In this document: piece after piece, positions 23,564 to 34,927 of the stretch
Layout: each line of letters begins with the position of its first letter
How positions within the stretch are numbered: the stretch's first letter is position 1
Source: Ailanthus altissimus
Taxonomy: Eukaryota > Streptophyta > Magnoliopsida > Sapindales > Simaroubaceae
Direction: 5' to 3'
Assembly: GCA_946807835.1 (NCBI GenBank)
Contig: OX327700.1
Span: 22,790,001-22,854,000, forward strand
Length of the DNA stretch: 64,000 bases
Notes under the pieces: model-generated
Seen by the model: only the letters and a program-made list of their open reading frames with translations
The model's database searches: none
What the model was told of the DNA's origin: nothing
Translations under genes and position numbers: made by a program

Positions 23564-25117
23564 ATGTTGGTGCCGCCGTGGCTAGAATCTTTATTATCAA
23601 TGGCATTCTTCACCATTTGCCCTAGGCACAAAGATTCACCCCGAAATGAGTGCAATATGTACTGCCTTGAATGCATGAACGATGCGTTTTGCTTCTATTG
23701 CCGATCTTCTCGGCACAAAGATCATCCTGTAATTCAAGTGGGTATTTATTCTTTTAATTCAATTCTTCTTTTCTGGGTCATCTTGATTAAATAATTGATC
23801 ACGTTCATGTACATTTACAGATCAGACGGTCATCGTATCACGATGTTGTTAGGGTTGCTGAGATTCAAAAGGTTCTGGACATCAGTGACGTGCAGACTTA
23901 TGTGATAAACAGTGCACAAGTTCTTTTTCTAAACGAGAGACCGCAGCCAAAGGGTCCGGCCGGTAAAGGAGTTTCTCATCTCTGTGAAATATGTGGGAGA
24001 AATCTTTTAGACCCATTCCGATTCTGTTCATTGGGATGTAAGGTTAGTTTCTTCCTTCCTTTTTTGTTTTTAATCAAATTGTCCTTTGTTTCTAATTAAT
24101 TTCAAATTTTCATTATTTTGTCATTGTCGGTGCCAATAATATATCGTCATAATTAAGACCCTTTGGATGTATTTAGGAAATCTATTTTATACAGCGAAAA
24201 AGTAGTAATAACTAATAACCAAAAAAATAAAAATAAAATAAATATTTTGTAATGTTTGGTTAAATACAAACAAAAAAGGGTTTGCAGTTTTTTTTTTTTA
24301 AAAAAAAATTATATTTTGAGAATGCTTTGGAAATAAGTAGTGTAAGTACTTCAATTTTAATGAATGTAGAAAACAAGTGAAAGTATTTTTGAAAAAGTCA
24401 AAGGGTAATGTTATATATTCTAAGTTATGTTCTAAATAATGATATGTAAAATAATTATTGAATAAAATGGTATAAATTTTAAAATTATCTTTTACACAAA
24501 ATCATATTACAAAAAATTTCTTTTGAATAAAATTATACATCTCAAATTGTATCATAAATAATAATGTGTTAAATAATTATTGAGTAGTGAAATAATGTAA
24601 CAAATAATTTTAAAATTTATACTATTTCACCATTCAATAATTGTTTGACACATTATTATTTGGATACAATTCAAAATACAACTTGAGATGTGTAGTATTA
24701 CTTAATCTTTTTTTACATATGATCATATTATTTTTAATTATTATAAATATACAGCAAGCTTTTCATTGGTTAATAATGGTGGTATCTAAATCTTTTTGCT
24801 TTTAGTTTCAATTCATTGTTTAATTTACTTGGCTTTTGAATCTATTAATCTGCGAATTTTCTATTAAGCAAACTTTGTTCTTAAATTAGCTTGCAGGAAT
24901 TAAGAGAAATGGGGATGTGAGGTTTATCTTAAGCAACAAGAATGGGGAAGAAATATCGCAAGCAAGAGAAATATTGACAAGAAGATTGCCAACTAAGGAA
25001 GAAGAAGAATTGCGTGAAGGAACACAACAAGATATTTACAGAAGCACGACTCCTCCAACTCATTCTAATTCAAGGAGAAGAAAAGGCATTCCTCATAGAG
25101 CACCTTTTGTTACCTAA
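23564..25117 (+). CDS. PLATZ: PLATZ-family zinc-dependent DNA-binding protein (three exons)
   Basis: Exons are 23564-23737, 23821-24042 and 24890-25117, giving a 207-residue protein. All introns are GT...AG: donor CAA|GTGGGT with acceptor TTTACAG|ATC, and donor TGTAAG|GTTAGT with acceptor AAATTAG|CTTGCA. The last acceptor was chosen over the nearby GCAG because only it keeps the frame and yields CKLAGIK, as in the family. The protein starts with the family-typical PPWLE. It has the first zinc module C19-x2-H22-x11-C34-x2-C37-x5-C43-x2-C46-x4-H51-x2-H54 and the second C113-x2-C116-x10-C127-x3-C131; all ligands are intact. Between them lies the conserved [17 protein letters not shown]...LNERPQPKG block. 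The C-terminus (from about residue 150) is charged and low-complexity, with basic SRRRKG. Known family role: nuclear binding of A/T-rich DNA and transcriptional regulation, mostly repression. Length is normal and it appears functional. Confidence 0.93.
24405..24701. mobile_element. MITE-like inverted-repeat element in PLATZ intron 2
   Basis: The left end (GTAATGTTATATATTCTAAG... with AATAATTATTGAAT) is the inverse of the right end (...CTTGAGATGTGTAGTATTAC). Long imperfect arms of about 100 bases meet around a third related block, with CATCTCAAATTGTATCATAA. It is about 297 bp, AT-rich and without an ORF. It makes up a third of the 847-base intron. Superfamily and TSD could not be settled. Confidence 0.6.
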
Positions 25118-26083
25118 TTAATAATTAATTTATCTTATCATTAAGCCTTAAAGCTTTGTACATTATATGATTATATAATATCCAGCTCATGATTCTTCAC
25201 AAAGCCACCGCATGGGAGGGGACAATGTGCCCTAAAAGATTAGGGCAATTAACCTTAAATTAATAATCAAAGTATAATAATTAGGTTTAAGTTACTTTTG
25301 GCATTTGGGTTTGGGGCTGACTTAAGTTTCAATAATGCTGCATTAGTGCTTTGGGACAATGCTAGGTGTAAATGTTGTGTATACACATGAACGGTTTTTA
25401 TATATATAAATATAAAGCAACAACTCAGCATTTGTTAATTCTTTTCAGTTCTTGACACATACAGAACACAATGCTAATGGCGCAGGAAAATTCATGAGCT
25501 CCATGAATTTGTCATTCCATTATAAGGAAATAATCTTTTTCTTTCTGCCTTGATTGCTCTCTTCTCATTGAAATTTATGAGTTTAGTTATGTTTTTCTAA
25601 AGAAATGTATCACTGCCATGTTTAAAATCAATTTTGGATCATAAAAGTACAGAAGCATGCGGCTTAAAATGTTTCATGAATTTTATCGGTTTGATAGTTA
25701 ATTAGTTGCTGCTGACTTGCTAAATAGGTAGATTGCAATTGTAGTCCAGTTGCAAGAACGTGGTGGGATTAAGTAAATATAGTAGGTTATAATTTATAAA
25801 CTGACAACGCTACAATGGGATCTATTATATTTGGCTAAATCATAGTTCTTTTTTTAAGTCCTTTTTATCTATTATTTTTCTTTTGAGTTTTTTTTTTTAA
25901 AACTAATTATTACTTCTTTCTAGAAATAATTGTTCATTTTCTAATACTGTTTTTCTCACCTAAATTTTTTTAAAAAATAATAGTTTAAATTATTTTTAAA
26001 AAAATGGTATATAAAAAAAACTAACAATATTTTTTCATTTTTTTCCTAATACGATTCAACATAATCACAATTATATATATAAT
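25118..26083. other. PLATZ 3' flank; no gene seen
   Basis: Contains the expected 3' UTR with several AATAA/ATTATATAA-type signals in the first 150 bases, then AT-rich intergenic DNA up to the copia element. Nothing else recognisable. Confidence 0.5.
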
Positions 26084-26856
26084 TATTGGTGAAATTTGGT
26101 GATTCAAAATTAAGAATAAATTTAATTTTGAGTTAGAAACTAAGGAGGAGTTGAGATGTGATCAAGGATATATTGGATGGATAAGCAAGGGTCGAAAACG
26201 GAAGTTGGGTGAGAGGAAAGGCGTAAGCACAAGAGTAGACTTGGTCATGTTTGAACGCTGTAGCATTAAGAGCTCAATGCTGCAAGATAATTTTAGTATG
26301 CTCAATGTTGTAGCATTGTCCACTAAACGCCGTGGCGTAGGCTCGAAGTTGTGTTACCGCCTCAGCGATGGACCTTGAATCCTGCAGCATTGCCTACTTA
26401 GGAAAACTCTATTTTTGAGAAGTTGCATCCTAAAGTTGGTTTTAGGCTCCTACAATGTGTGAACTCTTATTCCAACTAAAAATAGGATTTTTGAGAATTT
26501 TGTAAACACTATATAAACCCTTGTGGTCCCTTAGAATTAATCAAATATAAAAAATATGAATATAAGAAAGAATAAAGAGTTAGGTAGGCCATAAATACTA
26601 AGTGTATGAAAGTGTAACTATAAGATCAATTGAGTGCTAAGTATATAAAAGAGTGATGATAGATCATTTAATGGAGAGATCTAACAATTTCGTTGTATTT
26701 CTTTATAAATCTCTTATTGTAAAAATTTAAGTGATCTGAGAAATAAGTGATTTAGAAAATTTGAGTAATTTAAGAGATCTTAGTGATTTAGGAGATCTAG
26801 GAGATCTAAAGGATCTTTGTGAACTGTAGTTCTTTGTGAATTATTAATGAAAGAAG

Positions 26857-28698
26857 TGTTGGAGATAGTGCTTACGTGCTAATTCGATATATAGTAAATA
26901 TTTCAATAATAATCAATAATACATAATTATATAGTAAGAAGCTTATAACTTTTCAAATATTGTAGATTAAATGAGTTTAGATTTGATTTAAAAGAGTTTA
27001 GGTTTGTGCTAAAGTTAGCAATTGTAAATAGTTAAAACCTTGTCTGAAATAAGGACAAAAATTCGAGAATAATATAGTAATGACGTAACTATAAAAAAGC
27101 TGTAAATGGTGCTAAGAAATGTTAATGCATAATATATTCTTATAAACATCGTTCCTGATCCATGGTTACTAACACTGGTCGATCGGTATTCCTTTCGAAT
27201 TAGTGTATGTCTATATCTGAATTATTTATATAGTTAGTCTTAGCAGACCATGGACTTAACGAAAGTCTGTATAGGCATTTAGATATTTAATAAAGATTAG
27301 GTACTGAACAGACTCAGGGGGACCTCTAATAGACATCCTATAAAACTATCAATGGAGGGTCTTCTCAGGTTGAATAATATCTATAATACTTTGATTTGAG
27401 TGCCATGGTGGGCTTGTAAGTGATCCATATTACTTTGGTTCTACGCATGTTAGAGACATTTTATAATCTAACTGATGGGTATAGTCTGATACTTATGGAG
27501 TTCGGTGTGCGTTGATATGGGACCTATCAACTTATATAGTTGAGTTGTATATCCTGATGCTCTGAGATTGTATTTCAAAAAGTCTTGTGGCCACAAGCAT
27601 AAACCTCTGAAAAGAATTTTTTCATAGAGTTAAATAAAATCGGAAAGAGTATGCGGATATCGTTTGTGGAAATACATATCTAGAGATAGTTCATGGTCGA
27701 GCATAAAGATTTTGACGGTGATGGTCTATATCTTTACTCTTTCAAGGATATAGACGACAAAGGGATTATACAAATATGGTTCAATGCGTCGTTCTGTAAT
27801 ATTTGTAATGTGTATGTGGGGTATCGTTCACAAACTTGTGAAAGTGTTATGTTAGACAAACGGGTGTGAAACTAGAGAGTTTTACAATATGAAGTGTATT
27901 TGTTGAATATTAGGGTAGCAGTACAGATCGTATGAATCGATCCGAAAAGGTTTCGAAAAGCAGAATAAGTTTTAAGACCTATTTGAAAAGTGAGAAACAT
28001 AGTTTGCAAATATTTCAAACAAGTCCCTATTGTATGGAAAAGAAAAATGCATATATGGCATCCATGCATAGCCATTTGTATGACAAATGGCAGCATATAT
28101 AGAGTTGCATGTGACAAATGTTATCTATGCAAAATGTTTGCATGGATAGCAATAGTATTAGCTTGGATTTTTAAAGCTTAGCTACATGATAGACATATAT
28201 CTATAATGGAAGTGTTAAACTAAATAAAAACAAATGAAAGAGTTCATTTGTTGAAAAATTTATTTTATAGAGTGCAAAATTCGTGCAACATTTTGAAAGG
28301 GAAAATTAAAACTTTGAGAAAGTTGTATTTTGGTCATTAAACTCAATCTTTAAGCATTTGATGCTTCAACTAGCTCATGTGTTGAACTTAGTTTGATTTT
28401 TGCATAAAATATACATCAAAATTTACCATTCTAGCTACTCTAATTTCACCAAATGTTGGGGTCTAGAATGGTTCAAGAGAGGACTTCGTTGTGAGCTCAA
28501 ATGATTTCAGAGTTCAACAATCCTCACCGAATCATCTACAAGTGTATGTATACGATTCCTATACTATTGTTGATTCAGTTGTAATGTGTATATGTTGATT
28601 ATATTATTTTATTCTACTGCACAATATATGTTGGACATGTTTTTTGAAAATTTCAACATGTACACAATCACTTGCATGCACCCTTTAATGCACTAACA
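26857..28698 (+). mobile_element. Solo LTR 'C', third copy of family A/B/C
   Basis: The ends are TGTTGGAGATAGTGCTT... and ...TTAATGCACTAACA, with 5 bp flanks AGAAG (26852-26856) and AGAAA (28699-28703). The uninterrupted 3' LTR of the host copia element shows the empty site (TTAATAAAGGACGTTGGATC), which proves the insertion. Length is 1842 bp. No internal coding sequence. Confidence 0.85.
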
Positions 28699-28951
28699 AG
28701 AAACTGGATCATTGATCCGTTGTGGACATTAGCGTTTATTGCCGAACTATATATATCTTGTGTGTTGTAGTGATTTTTTTGATCTTTATTGTTGTGTTGA
28801 TATTTTATATTCTTAGTTACTTATGAGCAAAGTTTTTTACAAGGTATTTAAAGTGTTAGGGTTCTAAATACCAACCTAAGAGGTATTAGGATCAATTTGA
28901 AAACTAATTACTAAGTGAAATTAGTGACAATGCTAATTTTCTGCAATAAAT

Positions 28952-28963
28952 TAGTATTAGAGT
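28952..28963 (+). other. Decayed primer-binding site of copia element E
   Basis: TAGTATTAGAGT sits just 3' of the 5' LTR and matches the plant copia primer site TGGTATCAGAGC (complementary to initiator tRNA-Met) at nine of twelve bases. All three differences are G-to-A or C-to-T transitions, as expected from deamination of methylated cytosine. Confidence 0.65.
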
Positions 28964-30135
28964 TATAATTGAGGTCAATTACTGAGCATAGATAGCAGAG
29001 CCAGATTGCATAGCAAAGGTTGTTCAACTATGGGATTTACAAGTATGAAAAGGTATAATGAGGAGGATGGTTATTTGAAAGATGTAAAGGTGATGGTTTT
29101 ACTAGTGAGTTTAGAGTTAGAGATAACCCTTGAAGAGAGTCAAGCCATAACCAGTTATGAAGAAGCCTGCATCATTTAGATCCAAGTGAGACTAAAGAGT
29201 CATTCAGATTGAACGTAAAAAGAATTGATGAAAAGATCAAAGTCTAGAAGGGCAGAGGTATTGACAGTAAAAAGAAGGGTTGAGAATAAAGATGGAAGAA
29301 AAAGAGCAATCAAGATTGAAGGGAAGATAAAAAAATATGCATAGGACATTTAGTAAGGGATTGTCTAGAAAAATAAGATGATGCTGTAATAGTTTATAAG
29401 TTAGACTTGAAAGTTGTTGAAACCTTAATAGTTTATGCAAAAATGTATGTTTTGTAAGTAAATACTTGATCTAGGGTATAGTTTTCATATAAGCCTTGAA
29501 AAATCATTATTTACTAATATAAATCTATTAAGGGTTAAAAAAGTACCAATGGGTATAGATATAACTTTTGTATTAATATGGGATTGGTAGAAAAAAATTG
29601 ATATTAATGGTGAAAAGGTGAAGAAGTTACTAGGTATGAGATTTCTTCATGATCTCATAAAAACTTAGTATTCCTAGGAGTGCTAGATCAAGTGGGATAT
29701 TTATTCAAGGCAAAAAGAAGGAATATTGAAGGTATTAAAAATGGTTAATGGGTGAGAAAAACATTAAGGCTATATGCTTAATGACAGTGCTGTGTATGGC
29801 TTAACATGAATTATTAAGATGATACAAACCAAGGACAGCATTGGAGATTATCTCACCGGTGTGGCAGGAGTCGAAAGAGAATGCATTGTAAGAGGGATAA
29901 GATTTTTTCACGGAGGTATTATCATGGTATCTAGGTGACACTAGAGATTATGATACGAAGGTTGCCCGAGAAGAGATACATTCAGAATCTTTGAAGACCA
30001 AAGACACGAGCCTTAGAAGAGTTAAGTTTGATCATAAGACTTAACTAGACTCAACATTAAAAGAATTGAGTGTTGGTCGAGGAGGGGATGATCTTGGATA
30101 GCTTCTTGAGAGAGATTATGAATCAATAAGGGGTT
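28964..30135 (+). pseudogene. Truncated gag/pol remnant of copia element E
   Basis: Broken frames give a gag-like region (LELEITLEESQAITSYEEA, RRAEVLTVKRRVENKDGRKR) followed near 29340 by a decayed zinc knuckle ending GHLVRDCLEK. Later fragments such as LEIISPVWQESKE (about 29840) and ARDTRDYDTKVA may be integrase or later polyprotein remains. The whole interior is about 1.17 kb with stops in every frame. It cannot encode protein. Confidence 0.5.
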
Positions 30136-31119
30136 TGTTGGAATTTTGTGATTCAAAATCAAGGATAAATTTTATTTGAAGTTGGAAACCAATAAGGAGT
30201 TGAGATGTGATCAATGACACGTTAGATGAACGAGAAAAGGTAAAAACAAAAGCCAGATATGAGGAATGACGCAAGTATAAGAGGGGACCTGGTCACGTCT
30301 GATCACTACAGTGTTGCAAACTCAATATTGTAGTGATAATTTTAGTATGCTTAACATCATAGCCTTAGTCATTGAACGTCGCTGCATTGGACCAAAGTTA
30401 TGATACTACACTAGTGATGGACCTTGAATGCTGCAACGTTGCCTATTCGAAAAAAACTCTATTTTTTTTTATAGAATTGTATCCTAAAGTCAATTTTGGA
30501 CTCTTACAACGTGTGAGCTCTTATTTCAACTAGAGATAAGATTTTTAGAGACTTTATAAATACTATAAAAACTCTTGTAACCCCTTAGAATTAATCAAGC
30601 ATAAAAAAGATAAACATAAGAGAGAATAGAGAGTTAGGTAGATACTAACTGCTAATTGTGCAAGAGTGTAACCAGGGGATCACTTGACTACTGAGTGTGC
30701 AAGAGAGTGTTGATAGATTATTTAAGAGAGAGCTTTGGATATGTGTTGCATTTATTGATTAATCTCTTATTGTAAAGATCCAAGTGATCTAGGAGATACT
30801 AGTGATCTAGGAGATTTAAGAGTTCTTTGTAAACTATTAATAAAGGACGTTGGATCATTGATCTGCTATAAACATAGGCTTTTGTTTCCGAAACACGTAT
30901 ATCTTATGTCTTATGGTGATTGTTTCTTTATCTTTATTGTCTTGTTGATATTTTATATTCTTAGTTATTTATGGGCAAAGTCTTCCACAAAGTTTTTAGA
31001 GCGTTGTAGTGCTAAATACCAGCCTAGAAGATATTAGGACACGTACAACTTATTGAATAGGATCAATTCTAAAATTAATTATTAAGTGAATTTAGTGATA
31101 AGGCTGATTTCTCGCAACA
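30136..31119 (+). repeat. 3' LTR of copia element E
   Basis: 984 bp direct repeat of the 5' LTR, uninterrupted. It starts TGTTGGAATTTTGTG and ends CTCGCAACA. It shows the empty site for solo LTR C. The copies differ at many positions, so the element is not recent. Confidence 0.8.
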
Positions 31120-31329
31120 ATTATATTAAGAGTTTTGTTATTATTTACTTTAAGGGCAAATGTTAAGAAAGAAGAAATAGTAAATAGAAAACATAATCTA
31201 AAGATATAAATCTAATAGGCAATAACTAGATATAATATATATCTACTACTAGGGATAATATTAATAGGATCTAATGTTCAAAGGGCTAATTACAATATAC
31301 ATAAAGGGTGGAGTTTTTTTTTTAAAACA

Positions 31330-32050
31330 TTTTTTCACTTAAATTTGTTTTTATTTGAGAGTGTATTTCAAATAAACAAAATGTAAAATTAGACATTAAA
31401 GTAGAAAGAAATAGCTAAAGAGAGAAAAGAGGATGAAGGGGGAGTGCCTAAGTCATAAGAGGCTTGGGCACTGCAACATCCCATTAGGCTGGAGCCCAAT
31501 CTAGCCGTTGTGTGCCACCGTACCCAGGCCTAAAGTTGTGACTCTCTAAATAGTCACCTACCCCTTCCAATAAGTGTCACTTTTCAAGAGGTATTGTGTT
31601 TCCTGAGAAAGATACTTAAACTCTATAAATACTGTATGCACACTTGATTCAAAAATATTAACTTATCTTCTCAATCCTTTTGATCACATTTCTCTCTTAT
31701 TAACCATTTTCTAAAATTCATACTTGTTGTCCAAGTAAGTTATATTTGGTGTGAACCTTTACAACTTCTTATAAGTTATTGAATCCTAGAATTATTCTAC
31801 TTGTTAATTTAAGTGCATCTTAATTATTATCAATTATGGAGGTAAAAATAGTTTAAGGATAGTGCTAAGCACGCATTGACTTCTATATCTTACTTATTGT
31901 ATCCTTGTTATTTATCCCCATACAGCACACATTTCAACAACAAAATTTAGATTCATATTTTTAACCATTGTTCCATGTAATTCAATGGTGAAGATTCAAA
32001 TGAAATTATAGTATTTAATATTATTATTCATTTATCAATACTGTAAGTAT
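31330..32050 (+). mobile_element. Copia fragment: LTR plus gag start, plus strand
   Basis: The stretch with CTCTATAAATACTG (TATA region, about 31620), GGTGTGAACCTTTACAAC, GGATAGTGCTAAGCACGC and TTGTATCCTTGTTATT matches the reverse complement of the LTR at about 42580-43115. After it comes a gag-start-like segment near 31975 (ATTCAATGGTGAAGATTC, compare QFDGKYF of the minus-strand copia). It is therefore a second, truncated member of that copia family in opposite orientation. Confidence 0.5.
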
Positions 32051-32144
32051 AGCCATATGTATTCATATTTTAGTTGTATTAAACTATCAATTTGAAGCAT
32101 ATTAAACTTCTAGTTTAGAAAATTTATGACAATAAATATAAAAG

Positions 32145-32310
32145 ATCAAGTATAAGTTTACGAGTTAGCTTGAATTTGACATAACTCAAATTTAAATGGC
32201 AAACCATTATGCCAATTGTACCAATATATCAAGTATAAGTCTACGAGTTAGCTTGAATTTGACATAACTCAAATTTAAATGGCAAACCATTATGCCAATT
32301 GTACCAATAT
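32145..32310. repeat. 83 bp tandem duplication
   Basis: Units 32145-32227 and 32228-32310 are nearly identical (AAGTATAAGTTTACGAG against AAGTATAAGTCTACGAG). A TA microsatellite and then a TG microsatellite follow directly (32305-32352). Confidence 0.9.
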
Positions 32311-32352
32311 ATATATATATATATATATATAATGTGTGTGTGTGTGTGTGTG
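32305..32352. repeat. Compound (TA)n-(TG)n microsatellite
   Basis: An alternating AT run passes directly into an alternating TG run at the end of the 83 bp duplication. Likely length-variable. Confidence 0.9.
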
Positions 32353-33199
32353 CAAATCACATTGAGCCATACCTTAACTATTATATCGTTATGATGACTA
32401 ATGTTTCATTTGACTTCTTTAACAAAGAAGTTAATTCTTCACCACATTAACATCATCCCATCTTGTAGATATGATGATGAAGTACTTGACTCTATTATTG
32501 ACCTTCATAGAATATATTTTTGAACATGTTTTAGCCATGCTAATGACACCTCAATTGGTAAGGAATCTAAGTCAATCATAATTTTTAAAAATGTTGGTTG
32601 ATGTGTATGTAACCAAATAAACTAATGCAACCAAATCAATTACAAATCAAAGTAGAATTTAATTTATATGAATGGGTGGGCTTCCAAGCTATGAACTAAT
32701 TACTGATTAAGTAACCATATTTTACAGAAACTAAGTGAAACTAAGTTTCTATCAACCTTTATTCATTTTGATGTAAAATAGAAGATTGAATAATCAATTT
32801 AAATTCTCTAGTAACTTGTTTTTTTTCCCCATGGTTTGGTATTATTAATGGTCCTATGCCGTCTAGTTTCATGAGTGCTCTAAAAATGTCTACCTAGCTC
32901 TCATAAGAGCCGACCTAATTTCACATTCACATAGACGACACTCTATCAAGCGTGTTTTGCACGTATAACACACCACTAAGCTATAAAGAGCTATAGAGTT
33001 CATTAAGAGTATTACTCACCCTTTTCTACTGCAGATGCACTACCTCGCTATAAGAAGAGACTTATAAAACATAATCGATAGTACAACAAAATAACAAGTG
33101 ATTTGTTCTTACCCTTATGAACTTACTTTAATGGGATCGCCAATTAAAAGGTAGGGTTACCATTACTCTTGTCTCATACTCTAGGAAGAAGTCTCATCC

Positions 33200-34927
33200 C
33201 CTTTGATGTCTATTATACTAATATCTTATTTAGTAGCTTAGTCATATGATCAACCAAATTCATCTCTGACTTCATATAATATAGGCTCACTACCCTAGAT
33301 TATAACAACTACTTAATAATCCCATGTCTTAGACGAATATATCTAATTTTGTTATCGTAGATCTTACTCTTTACTCTAACAATGGCTGCTAGACAATTAC
33401 AATTTATAAAAATTATATAAGAGGGTGAGAATTAATGTGAAGATTATTCATGAGTGTTCTTCACCACTTAGCCTTAACGCAAGCATTTTCTAAAGTTATC
33501 AATTTTAATTCTATAGTAGATCCTGCTAACAAGTTTGTTTAGTGCATTTCCTACATATGGCTTCTTCACCCAAGGTGAACACATATCTACTAGTAGACTT
33601 TACCTTATTGGACTCAATGATCCAATTAGCATCATAATAACATTCTATCACAGGTTATGATCTATCATATGAAAGCACATAAGTTTTAAAAGCATATCAA
33701 GTATTTTACAATTCTATCTAAGGCAATCCAATACTATTTTCTTGAATTCTCAGTATATCTACTCAGTCTCCTTATAGCATATACTATATCAGGCATAGTA
33801 TTATTCATAAAATATATAAGACTACCAATCATTTGTGCATATCGGGTCTGATTATCAATATGTTCAATATTCTTTCAAAGTTTAACACTAGCATCATAAG
33901 GTATTGTCACCGGTTTGCATGCTCTGTACCCAAACCTCTTTAGAAACTTATCTTTATAGTGTTCTTATGATAAAGTGAAACTATTAGATATTCTCATTAT
34001 ATTTATTCCAAGAATGACATCAACTTCTTTCATATCAAACTTAGTTAATGGAAATCTCATAATCTCTTTTATTACTTTCATACTAGGACTAAATATTAGC
34101 ACGTCATTTATCAAAAACCATTTAATACTAAAGTATTATTAAACTTTTTATATCACTGTTTTGGTGCTTGTTTTAAACCATACAGGGACTTCACTAATTT
34201 ACATACTTTATGCTTTGTACTAACACTAGCACAACCTTCTGGTTGTTCCATGTAAATTTTCTCTTTTAAATCTTTATTTAGAAAAGCTGTCTTTACATTC
34301 ATTTGATGCTTGAACAAATCATATATTGTAGTTAATGCAATAAAATCCTAATGGATGCAATTCTAGTTATAGGAGCGTAAGTATCAAAATAATTCAAGTT
34401 TTTCTTTTGAGAGAACCCTTTGGTAATAATCTTGCTTTATATTTCTCAATTGTACCATCAGACTTTGTCTTATTTTTAAAGATTCATTTGCAACTAATGA
34501 GCTTAGTACCCAAGGGAAAAGCAACTACTTGCCACACATGATTACTCATGATTAAGTTGATTTCATTATTAATTGCCTCTTTCGATAAAGAAGTATAATG
34601 AGAAGTCATAGCCTCACTATATGTTTTAGGGTTCTCTTCCACAAGAAAAATATAGAAATCGTTACTAAAATTAATGGCTTTTTTCATTCTCTTACTTATT
34701 CTAAGTTCATTGTTAGATCTTTTTGAAGGGTCATTATGTACTTTTATATAAGTCGAAGTATTCTTTAGGTTTGTTTTCTTAGGAAAAATAGATTCAAAAA
34801 ATTTTGCATTCTTAGATTCTATTATGTTATTTTCATCAAACAAACCAATGGTATTTTATAATACCAAGAATCTATATGAAGCACTATTAAAGGCATAACT
34901 TATAAATATACAATCAATTGTCTTAGG
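33200..34927 (-). pseudogene. Copia element 'G', RT and RNase H part (minus strand)
   Basis: Minus-strand frames read NNIIESKNAKFFESIFPKK and ELRISKRMKKAINFSND, then the RT start (TYSEAMTSHYTSLSKEAI, ending KLISCK; ORF 34484-34843). Farther left come FLINDVLIFSPSMKVIKEI at about 34080 and RYAQMIGSLIYFMNNTMPDI near 33820. The catalytic YVDD has become FIND or LIND, and several stops follow, so RT is dead. The integrase and gag of the same element lie at 40437-42440; a solo LTR inserted between them (flanks TTAGG at 34923-34927 and 40432-40436). Joining the flanks restores the copia phrase 'KTIDCIFIGYAFNSASYRFL' across the gap, which confirms continuity. Confidence 0.75.

Larger units (their letters stand above)
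26084..31119 (+). mobile_element. Ty1/copia element 'E', truncated, 5' LTR interrupted
   Basis: A pair of direct repeats bounds the element: a 5' LTR at 26084-28948 (about 1.0 kb after removing a nested solo LTR) and a 3' LTR at 30136-31119. Shared landmarks in order are GTGATTCAAAAT, GGAGTTGAGATGTGATCAA, a GC-motif block, AGAATTAATCAA and GATATTTTATATTCTTAGTT. TSD-like flanks are ATAAT (26079-26083) and ATTAT (31120-31124). A decayed initiator-Met tRNA primer site follows the 5' LTR, and a GGGGTT purine tract precedes the 3' LTR. The 1.2 kb interior is far shorter than an autonomous copia, so most of pol is deleted. Confidence 0.8.

Noticed and set aside
27990..28181. Opposing ORFs within solo LTR C
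   Set aside because: Not conserved in the homologous copies A and B; chance frames.
32590..33190. Possible 3' LTR of copia element G
   Set aside because: Only a short TTGGTTGATGTGTATG phrase resembles the 5' LTR start; the similarity stops quickly, so no boundary could be supported.
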